From NCBI RefSeq assembly GCF_902460845.1, contig NZ_CABPVS010000006.1, forward strand, positions 125,573 to 175,055: a stretch of 49,483 nucleotides of DNA. Direction: 5' to 3'. The stretch's first letter is position 1. Each line of letters opens with the position of its first letter. The translations under genes were made by a program, and so were the position numbers. This document shows positions 17,456 to 24,521 of this stretch, piece by piece. The notes under the pieces are model-generated. The model saw nothing but the letters and a program-made list of their open reading frames with translations, was not told the DNA's origin and did not search any database. The stretch comes from Campylobacter concisus (GTDB lineage Bacteria > Campylobacterota > Campylobacteria > Campylobacterales > Campylobacteraceae).

Positions 17456-18394
17456 ATGGTGAGAAAGATTTTTGTTTTTTTAGCAGTTTGCGCTTTGTCA
17501 CTTTTTGCAAAGCCAGTTGTTACGACTAGTATATTGCCTACAAAATTTTTTGTTGAGCAGATCGCTGGTGATACACTAAGCGTAAATACAATGGTTGGCA
17601 AAGGTGCTGATCCACACACTTATGAGCCAAAGCCAAAACAGATGAAGGAGCTTGAAAAGAGCGAGCTTTACTTTGCTATTGGTATTGAATTTGAAGATAC
17701 TTGGCTAGAGCGTTTTTCAAAATCTTTTAAAAATTTACGCATTATAAAAACACAAGAAGGTATCGAAAAGATAGCTATGAACGATGAGCATGAGCATCAT
17801 GAACACCATGAACATCATGAGCACAAGCATGAGGGTGAGCATAAACATGAACATCACGAGCATCATGACCATGACCACGAAGCTGGCGAACATCATCACC
17901 ATCATCATGATGGCCTTGATCCGCACATTTGGCTTGATCCAGTTTTAGTAAAAACTCAAGCTGATAATATTGCTAAGGCATTAATAGAGAAATTCCCACA
18001 AAATGCAAAGCTCTATGAGGAAAATTTAGCTAAATTTAAAGCTAGTCTTGACGAGCTTGATAGCTTTATCAAAAATACTCTAAAAGATGTTAAAACTCGC
18101 GAATTTATCGTATATCACCCATCTTGGGGATATTTTGCAAAACGCTATAACTTAGAGCAAATCGCTATCGAGATAGAGGGCAAAGAGCCAAAGCCAGCTG
18201 AGCTAAAAGAGCTCATAGAAGAAGCTAAAGAGCACGGCGTAAAGGTCATTTTCGTGGCTCCGCAGTTTCCAACAAAGGCTGCGAATTTAGTAGCAAAAGA
18301 GACTGGCTCAAAGGTCATAAGCATTGATCAGCTCCCAGAAAATTGGCTAGATGAGATGAAAAAAACAGCAGAAATTTTTGCTAAGAGTCTATAA
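17456..18394 (+). CDS. znuA: Zinc ABC transporter substrate-binding protein
   Basis: Periplasmic cluster A-I solute-binding protein that delivers Zn2+ to ZnuBC. The start is ATG 17456 (312 aa), set by AAAGGAGAG and the signal peptide that follows (VRKIFVFLAVCALSLFAKP). The frame opens 42 codons earlier without a signal. Ligand candidates are the His in GADPHTYEP, the His in LDPHIWLDP, the His in VYHPSWGYFAKRY, and Asp in SIDQLPENW. Residues 112-151 are a charged loop with 23 histidines in 40 residues, a hallmark of zinc-specific family members. First gene of the four-gene zinc operon. Confidence 0.95.
   Translation: MVRKIFVFLAVCALSLFAKPVVTTSILPTKFFVEQIAGDTLSVNTMVGKGADPHTYEPKPKQMKELEKSELYFAIGIEFEDTWLERFSKSFKNLRIIKTQEGIEKIAMNDEHEHHEHHEHHEHKHEGEHKHEHHEHHDHDHEAGEHHHHHHDGLDPHIWLDPVLVKTQADNIAKALIEKFPQNAKLYEENLAKFKASLDELDSFIKNTLKDVKTREFIVYHPSWGYFAKRYNLEQIAIEIEGKEPKPAELKELIEEAKEHGVKVIFVAPQFPTKAANLVAKETGSKVISIDQLPENWLDEMKKTAEIFAKSL
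17789..17908 (+). repeat. Low-complexity His/Glu codon tract inside znuA
   Basis: Repeated CAT/CAC and GAA/GAG codons (CATGAACACCATGAACATC and variants) encode the histidine-rich loop. The tract is prone to in-frame length change by slippage. It is part of the gene, not a CRISPR or intergenic repeat. Confidence 0.85.
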
Positions 18395-18397
18395 AAA

Positions 18398-19903
18398 ATG
18401 TTAGCACGCCTGATTGTCATTTGCTTCTTTGCTATAAATGCCTTCGGGTGTGCTCTTTGCTCGCTTTATAGCCCGACCGCTCACGTGAGCGTAAAATTTG
18501 ACTCAAACGAAAACAATATCACTACAATTGCTTTTTCATGGACATTTTCACAAAATTTCTCAGAGCTTATGAGGCAAAATTTTGACCTAAATCAGGATGA
18601 AAAGATAGATGAAAGTGAGATCAAAAAGATCCGCTTAAATTTACTTGATTATCTTGTGCCAAGGCACTATTTAACGAATATTGAGTACTTTTACAAAGAT
18701 GAAAATGCTACAAAGCTTGAGCTAAATTTAAAAAAGTATAAACTCTATTTTGATGAGGGCAGATTAAAATTTGATGTTAGTTTTAAGACAAATTTGCTTA
18801 TCAAAGATGGCTTTGTGGTGTCTGTTGAAATGGACGATAAAGAGGGATATTTTAATTTTAAATTTACACAAAATAACGCATTTTTGGTATCAGATCAGTT
18901 TTGGACAATACCAAATCCAAATGCAAATTTAATATTTTTTACATTTTCAAGTAAAGCTGCAGCCAAAGCTCATAATGAAAAGCCTGCATTAAAAGAGCTT
19001 CTAAAAGAGCCAAACTCAGTAAATTTTGAAGGTGAAAATTTAAGCCAGATCGATAAAATCGATGAAGCTAAGTTTGATCTTGTTTCAAAAACAAGTCTAA
19101 GCATGCTTGATAGATTAAAGCAAATTCTAAGAAATTTTGATCAAAAAAGTCCGCTAACTCTGCTATTTTTAGCGCTCATATCATTTGGTTATGGCTTTTT
19201 GCATGCTGCATCTGCTGGACATGGCAAGGTGCTTACAAGCTCTTATTTTGCCGCAACTGGTGGAAGCTACGCCAAAGCCTTTTTCTTCTCTTTAAAGATC
19301 GGATTTTTACATGTTGTGGGTGCGTTTATTTTTGTGCTTGCTAGTTTTATGATGTTGCGTGAGATCAGTAGCGATCTGACAAAAGATACAGCAAGCGTTA
19401 CGACAGCATTTTCTGGCGTTATTATCTTTTTTGTAGCGATTTTTATGCTTTATAAAAAGGTAAAAATTTATCTTTCAAGCAAAAAAGAGTTAAATAAATT
19501 TTATATTTTTAGCTCAAGTTTAAGCCAAAATTTGAGTAAAAATACAAAATTTACTAGCGACTGTGGCTGTAATATCTGTACTACAAAAAAACCAAAAAAC
19601 AAAGAAGAATGGCTGGTTGCGGCTGCTGCGGCACTTATTCCTTGTCCTGGCACGATACTTGTCTTTGTGCTAGCAAATGAGCTAGGCAGCTACATTGCAG
19701 GCATTATAAGTGGCCTATTTATGGCGCTTGGCATGAGCGCAGTGATATTTTTAGCGGCTGTTTTTGGAGCCAAGATAAATGAGAACACAAACATTAAGTT
19801 AAAAAAGTTTAAAATCTATGCCGAATTTATGGCACTTAGCGTTATGCTTTGGCTTGGACTTTTTATTTTTACTACGACATTTACGCAAAAGAGTCTGTTT
19901 TGA
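18398..19903 (+). CDS. Fused DUF1007 (ZevA-like) and NicO-type permease (ZevB-like)
   Basis: A 501-aa protein with two parts. After a signal-like N-terminus come about 200 periplasmic residues of the DUF1007 type, with a calcium-loop-like DLNQDEKIDESEI at 63-75. From residue 252 on it is a NicO/RcnA-family membrane domain, with HAASAGHGK (269-277), about six hydrophobic helices, a Cys-rich cytoplasmic loop (Cys389, 391, 394) and PCPGTI. In Haemophilus influenzae the separate proteins ZevA and ZevB have these domains and were reported to aid zinc acquisition. Here they are one chain inside a znu operon: 3 nt after znuA and overlapping znuC (TTGA). Nickel or cobalt export is the alternative reading of a NicO domain. 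Confidence 0.85.
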   Translation: MLARLIVICFFAINAFGCALCSLYSPTAHVSVKFDSNENNITTIAFSWTFSQNFSELMRQNFDLNQDEKIDESEIKKIRLNLLDYLVPRHYLTNIEYFYKDENATKLELNLKKYKLYFDEGRLKFDVSFKTNLLIKDGFVVSVEMDDKEGYFNFKFTQNNAFLVSDQFWTIPNPNANLIFFTFSSKAAAKAHNEKPALKELLKEPNSVNFEGENLSQIDKIDEAKFDLVSKTSLSMLDRLKQILRNFDQKSPLTLLFLALISFGYGFLHAASAGHGKVLTSSYFAATGGSYAKAFFFSLKIGFLHVVGAFIFVLASFMMLREISSDLTKDTASVTTAFSGVIIFFVAIFMLYKKVKIYLSSKKELNKFYIFSSSLSQNLSKNTKFTSDCGCNICTTKKPKNKEEWLVAAAAALIPCPGTILVFVLANELGSYIAGIISGLFMALGMSAVIFLAAVFGAKINENTNIKLKKFKIYAEFMALSVMLWLGLFIFTTTFTQKSLF

Positions 19904-20685
19904 AAGAAATTATAAAAATTAAAAATTTAAACTTTAGCTACGATAAACAAGTGGTTTTAGAAGATATCAATTTAGATTATAATAGCGATGAGTTTTTAGC
20001 TATCATCGGTCCAAATGGTGGTGGCAAAAGTACGCTTTTAAAGCTTATATTAGGGCTGCTTAAGCCTCAAAGTGGTGAGATAAAGCTCTTTGGAAAAGAG
20101 CCAAGCGAAGTCAGTAAATTTATAGGTTATGTGCCTCAAAATTTTCTCTCAAATCAAAGCTTTCCAATGATGGTTTTAGAAGTAGTTTTAATGGGGCTAA
20201 TAGACAAAAAAATTTTTGGTTTTTACTCGCGAGATGAGAAACAAATGGCTCTTGGTGCCCTTGAGAAAGTTGGCATGAAAGAATTTGCAAGCGCTAGAAT
20301 TGGTGAGCTAAGCGGTGGCCAAAGACAGCGTGTATATATCGCAAGAGCGCTTTGTGCAAATGCAAAAGTCCTCGTTTTAGACGAGCCAACAGCCAGTATC
20401 GACACAAAGGGTCAGGCTGAAATTTATGAAATTTTAAAAAATATAAATGCAAGTGGTGTTGGCGTAGTTTTGGTAAGTCACGATCTAAATATCGTACTAA
20501 ATTATGCTACAAAAATCGCCTATGTGAGTAAAAATTTACATATTCATAAAACTCATGAAGATACCGCAAAAAGAGAATTTATAGAGCATTTAGCAAAATC
20601 TCATAGCCATTTTTGTGACGTCGAGATCGCACTTGGCGAATGTGAGTGCAAAATCAAAAGTAATGTTTTTAAGCTAAAGAGATAA
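19900..20685 (+). CDS. znuC: Zinc ABC transporter ATP-binding protein
   Basis: ATPase subunit of the zinc importer. The start is taken as TTG 19900 (261 aa), overlapping the upstream stop as TTGA. The frame extends 17 codons further, but that part is the upstream gene in another frame. All ABC motifs are present: Walker A GPNGGGKST, Q-loop YVPQN, signature LSGGQRQR, Walker B VLVLDEPT, and H-loop VSHD. The C-terminal His/Cys-rich tail (HLAKSHSHFCDVE...GECECK) may bind metal. The stop is 1 nt before znuB. Confidence 0.95.
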   Translation: MKEIIKIKNLNFSYDKQVVLEDINLDYNSDEFLAIIGPNGGGKSTLLKLILGLLKPQSGEIKLFGKEPSEVSKFIGYVPQNFLSNQSFPMMVLEVVLMGLIDKKIFGFYSRDEKQMALGALEKVGMKEFASARIGELSGGQRQRVYIARALCANAKVLVLDEPTASIDTKGQAEIYEILKNINASGVGVVLVSHDLNIVLNYATKIAYVSKNLHIHKTHEDTAKREFIEHLAKSHSHFCDVEIALGECECKIKSNVFKLKR

Positions 20686-20686
20686 A

Positions 20687-21493
20687 ATGAGTGAAATTTT
20701 AGAGTTAAATTTTATGCAAAATGCCTTTATTGCTGGTATTTTAGTGAGTATCATTTGTGGGCTCATAGGCTCACTCGTTGTTATAAATAAAATGACTTTT
20801 ATCGCTGGCGGTATCGCGCACGGAGCATATGGCGGCATAGGACTTGCCTTTTTCTTCTCGCTCGAACCACTTCTTGGAGCTAGCATATTCTCGCTCTTTT
20901 TAGCCCTTATAATCGCCACTATCACGTTAAAAGATAAAACCAACATCGACTCAGTCATCGGTGCTATTTGGGCATTTGGCATGGCTATTGGTATCATTTT
21001 TATCGATTTAACTCCAGGATACAATGCCGATCTTATGAGCTATCTTTTTGGCTCTATCTTAGCAGTGAGCGGGCAAGATATAACATTTATGAGTATTTTA
21101 GATATCTTATTTTTAGCACTCATTGCCCTTTTTTACCGTCAATTTGTAGCTATTAGTTTTGATGCAGAATTTGCAAAGCTACGCGGTGTAAACACAACAT
21201 TTTTTCACTATTTATTAGTATGTATGATGGCACTTTGTGTGGTGGCTACGATTCGTGTTGTGGGGCTGATTTTAGTCATCGCTCTTCTTACTATACCGCC
21301 ATATTTAGCACAAATTTTTGCCAAAAGACTGGGACTGATGATGCTAATCTCTACTATCTTTTCAGTCATTTTTTGCTTTAGTGGTCTATTTATTAGCTTT
21401 TATTTTAACCTAACAGGCGGAGCTAGCATAATCTTAGTTGCTTCACTTTGCTTTTTTGCTTTTTGTTTTAAATTTAAAAGCTTACGTCAGTAG
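20687..21493 (+). CDS. znuB: Zinc ABC transporter permease
   Basis: A 268-aa inner-membrane protein of the ABC-3 permease family with about eight helices. Typical stretches are GGIAHGAYGGIGLAFF, the coupling-helix region FAKLRGVNTTFFHYLLV, and VVGLILVIALLTIPPYLAQ. It completes znuA-zevAB-znuC-znuB. Its last 20 bp overlap the end of the convergent MATE gene. Confidence 0.95.
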   Translation: MSEILELNFMQNAFIAGILVSIICGLIGSLVVINKMTFIAGGIAHGAYGGIGLAFFFSLEPLLGASIFSLFLALIIATITLKDKTNIDSVIGAIWAFGMAIGIIFIDLTPGYNADLMSYLFGSILAVSGQDITFMSILDILFLALIALFYRQFVAISFDAEFAKLRGVNTTFFHYLLVCMMALCVVATIRVVGLILVIALLTIPPYLAQIFAKRLGLMMLISTIFSVIFCFSGLFISFYFNLTGGASIILVASLCFFAFCFKFKSLRQ

Positions 21494-22805
21494 CCCTTCT
21501 TAACTGATAAAGCGTCCAAAAGACGAAGCAAATAGCTGTGAGATAGACACTAAAAAATAGAGCCAGCCATATAAATTTTATCTCAAGACCAAAATAGAAA
21601 ACTACTGCGTAAAAAAGTGATCCTTGAAGTATAAATTGCCTAAATCCATTTAGCAAAAAGATGGCCACTGGGCGTTTTATAGCCTGAAGAGTACTGCCTG
21701 AGACGTTTATCGTGCCATAAGCTACGTAAGCAAGAGAATTTATACCAAGATAAAGCCCTGCTATCTCCAAAACTGCCGGCGTATCATCAAAAATTCTTAT
21801 CATATCTTCACTAAAAAATCTAATAAAAACGCAAGCAAATGCACAATAAATAAGTAAAAAAAGAAGCGAAATTTTATAGCATTGTTTAGCTCTTTTAAAA
21901 TTTTTAGCGCCATAGTTTCTTGAAACGATACTTAAAACTGCTGCAGCCATACCAATGGTCGGCAATACCAAAATTTGCTCTATCCTTAAAACTATACCAT
22001 ATCCTGCTACGGCATTTACGCCATAGTAGCTTATAAATTTTAAAAGTACAAGTGAGCCAAGCGACATCGATAGATAGTTCAAGCAAGCTGGTAGAGCTTG
22101 TTTTGTAATCTTTGCCCAAATGCTAAAATTTGGCACAAAATAGCTTAAATTTCTTGGCTCGATCATCTTAGCTTTTTTAACTTTTACAAAAAGATAGATC
22201 ATGCCCAAAAGCTGAACACTAGCTGTTGCTAGAGCAAGTCCTTTTACACCAAGATCCAAAATGAATGCAAAAAAATAGCAAAAAAATGCATTGATAAAAA
22301 GGCCATAAAATAGCCAATCGCGGTAACTTTTTGTATCTCCAAGTGCCACAAGCACTCCGTTTAGAGATTTGATAATCAAGAAAAATGGTGCAGCAAGAAA
22401 GATAACACCCGCGTAATCAAGCGCCTCTTTTAAATAGTGATGATCAGCCCCTAAAAAAGTGAGTAAATTTGGTGCTAAAAAATAGCCACAAAACCCCATA
22501 AAAATAGCAAATGCTAGCACAAAGATAATTCCATTTGCCGCATAAAATTTAGCCATTTTTACTTTTCCTGCTCCAAGACTATTGCCTATTAGCGCAGTTA
22601 GCGCTGAGCCAAAACCAAGCCCAATGCCTACAATACTTAGATAAAGCAAAAAGCTCATAGCCATACCAGCTACGGCAAGGGTAGAAATTTTTGCTGCAAA
22701 AAATATGCCGGTAACATTATAAAGAGTATTAAACATCATTGCGGTGCCAGCTGGAAGCGAAAGCGAAATGATGAGCTTATTTAACGGGTCTTTTAGTAAA
22801 TCCAT
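21474..22805 (-). CDS. MATE-family multidrug/Na+ antiporter
   Basis: A 443-aa inner-membrane protein with twelve predicted helices in two bundles, beginning LNKLIISLSLPAGTAMMFNTLYNVTG, the usual MATE N-terminus. GLGFGSALTALIGNSLGAGK in the first half is matched by IGMAAAVLSIVSRNYGAKN in the second, as expected for the internal repeat. Such pumps export cationic drugs and metabolites. Substrate not predictable. ATG start, single gene, tail-to-tail overlap with znuB. Confidence 0.92.
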   Translation of the reverse strand: MDLLKDPLNKLIISLSLPAGTAMMFNTLYNVTGIFFAAKISTLAVAGMAMSFLLYLSIVGIGLGFGSALTALIGNSLGAGKVKMAKFYAANGIIFVLAFAIFMGFCGYFLAPNLLTFLGADHHYLKEALDYAGVIFLAAPFFLIIKSLNGVLVALGDTKSYRDWLFYGLFINAFFCYFFAFILDLGVKGLALATASVQLLGMIYLFVKVKKAKMIEPRNLSYFVPNFSIWAKITKQALPACLNYLSMSLGSLVLLKFISYYGVNAVAGYGIVLRIEQILVLPTIGMAAAVLSIVSRNYGAKNFKRAKQCYKISLLFLLIYCAFACVFIRFFSEDMIRIFDDTPAVLEIAGLYLGINSLAYVAYGTINVSGSTLQAIKRPVAIFLLNGFRQFILQGSLFYAVVFYFGLEIKFIWLALFFSVYLTAICFVFWTLYQLRRATDVSF

Positions 22806-23026
22806 GGCTTGATTTTACGTTTTTTATCTTTAAAATTTGTAAAGGATAAAATCAATTAAATTTAATAAAAGGCCATTACCCATTAGCATAAGTTAGGATT
22901 GATGCTTTTTGGCAATGTATTAAATCTTAGAAAGCTTATTTTTATGTATATAAATTATTTGTATAAAAGAAAATTTATATTTCTATCAGTCTTTGTTATA
23001 TTAAAAATTTAGTAGGACAAAAATCA

Positions 23027-23051
23027 TAAAAAGCAAGGAAAATACCTTGCT
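23027..23051 (-). terminator. Rho-independent terminator of the pseudopilin gene
   Basis: On the minus strand the stem AGCAAGG/CCTTGCT with a 6-nt loop is followed by TTTTT. It starts 7 bp after the pseudopilin stop codon. Confidence 0.8.
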
Positions 23052-23057
23052 AAATTT

Positions 23058-23507
23058 TTATTTATATTTTATGCCCATGCCACCAAATTTAAGTGTATTA
23101 GCTGTCTTGTTGTCGGTAGTACTTTCGATTAAGGCTTTAACATCTACTAAGCCTGGCAAGCCCCAAACTTGTTTGCAAAGACCGCCTGTTTTTATAGTTA
23201 TTCCTATCTCACCAGTAGTATTATTTCCAGGACGTACTTCTAAACACTCATCATCTTTTGCTTTTACTGGTGTTTTTACATTTGACATTTTTTTGACAGC
23301 TTCTTTAATATCCGAATCAGTAGCAAATTCACCTTGCGAAGTATAGTAAGAACCCAAGTCCGAAATAAGTGTTTGTATGTTTGAAGCAGTTTTTGATATC
23401 TCTGCATCATCCCTTGTTGCAGCTAATTTTGGTATAGCAACCGCAGCTAATATGCCCAATATAACGATCACGAAGATCAACTCAATCATCGTAAAGCCTT
23501 TTTTCAT
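23058..23507 (-). CDS. Type II secretion/type IV pilus-like pseudopilin
   Basis: A 149-aa protein with a class III signal: short basic leader MKKG, cleavage before FTMIE, Glu at +5, then the hydrophobic helix LIFVIVILGILAAVAIPKL. The globular domain has a Cys pair (DECLEV and GGLCKQV) that may form a disulphide, as in major pseudopilins. It stands alone, with its own terminator and AGGGAGGAG-type ribosome-binding site. In Campylobacter, related proteins serve DNA uptake through a type II secretion-like apparatus. That role is possible here but not shown by neighbours. Confidence 0.85.
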   Translation of the reverse strand: MKKGFTMIELIFVIVILGILAAVAIPKLAATRDDAEISKTASNIQTLISDLGSYYTSQGEFATDSDIKEAVKKMSNVKTPVKAKDDECLEVRPGNNTTGEIGITIKTGGLCKQVWGLPGLVDVKALIESTTDNKTANTLKFGGMGIKYK

Positions 23508-23648
23508 GACTTCTCCTCCCTGAAATATAAATATTTTCTAAATCGAGCGAATTGTATCATAAATTTCAAAAAAGCAATAAAATAATGTACTATATAAAAA
23601 ATTAAAAATTTGCCGATATAAAAAAGAAAATTAAAATTTAGGGGCGTT

Positions 23649-24521
23649 ATGAAGAGCGTTATACTTTGTCTATTTATCATCACGATTTCATTTTGTAAAT
23701 ATGAATCCTACAAACCTCTTACGGTAGTAAAATATAATGAAGAAAAGGCTCTGCTTGGTAAAAAACTCTTTTTTGACAAAAGACTAAGCCCAAACGAAAA
23801 CTACTCTTGCCAAACTTGTCATAACTTGTATTGGAATTTAAGCGGAAGCAACCAAGATAGCATGGAAAAAGGTACTTTAAATCCTCCAACCATATTAAAT
23901 GCTGCAGCGAATTATCTATTTTATAGCGATGCAAAGATTAGCAATTTAAAAGATCAAGTAAAAGAGTCCATAACTTCTAGAATAGAACTAAACTCGGATA
24001 ACGACAAGATAGTGGATTCTGTAAATAATATCTCTGAGTACAAAATTTTATTTAAAAAAATTTATAATGACGGCATTAATTTTGATAATATTGCAGATGC
24101 AATAGCTGAGTTTGAAAAAGCTGTCTTAAGTGTTGATTCACCATTTGATCGTTTTATATCAGGTGATAACAATGCCATAGATGATAGCGCAAAGAAAGGA
24201 TTTGAGATATTTAATAATATAGGCTGTGCTGCTTGTCACAATGGTAGAAATTTAGGAGGAAATTTGACACAAGATATTGGTCGAGAAAGAATTTCTGCCT
24301 TAGATACAAGTAAAAGATTAAGAAGAGTGCCATCACTAAGAAATATTACAAAGACTGCTCCATATTTATCCCATGGAGAGATAAACGATCTAAAAGAGGC
24401 TATAAGCTTTATTAGTAACTACCAGCTAGGATACATTCTTAGCAAAGATGAAATTGATGCTTTATACTCATTTTTTCTGACATTAAATGGTAAAAAGCCT
24501 AGGATACTAAATGAGTACTAA
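23649..24521 (+). CDS. Di-haem cytochrome c peroxidase / MauG family
   Basis: A 290-aa periplasmic protein with a signal-like N-terminus and two haem c motifs, CQTCH (54-58) and CAACH (193-197). It also has the family motifs LGKKLFFDKRLSPN, NPPTILNAA, and VPSLRNITKTAPYLSHGE with the distal-ligand region. It is shorter than classical Ccp (about 320-350 aa), and the MauG-like sequence around the N-terminal haem (NLYWNLSGSN instead of HDP-type residues) is unusual, so the substrate need not be H2O2. Its last 11 bp overlap the next gene, a membrane c-di-GMP protein. Confidence 0.88.
   Translation: MKSVILCLFIITISFCKYESYKPLTVVKYNEEKALLGKKLFFDKRLSPNENYSCQTCHNLYWNLSGSNQDSMEKGTLNPPTILNAAANYLFYSDAKISNLKDQVKESITSRIELNSDNDKIVDSVNNISEYKILFKKIYNDGINFDNIADAIAEFEKAVLSVDSPFDRFISGDNNAIDDSAKKGFEIFNNIGCAACHNGRNLGGNLTQDIGRERISALDTSKRLRRVPSLRNITKTAPYLSHGEINDLKEAISFISNYQLGYILSKDEIDALYSFFLTLNGKKPRILNEY

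Noticed and set aside
17789-17908. Short tandem repeats considered as a CRISPR-like or regulatory array
   Set aside because: The repeats are codon-phased (CAT/CAC, GAA/GAG) inside znuA and encode its metal-binding loop; there are no unique spacers.
17735-17926. Open frame of Met/Val-rich residues antisense to znuA
   Set aside because: It is the complement of the His/Glu codon tract, and such repeats give long open antisense frames by chance.
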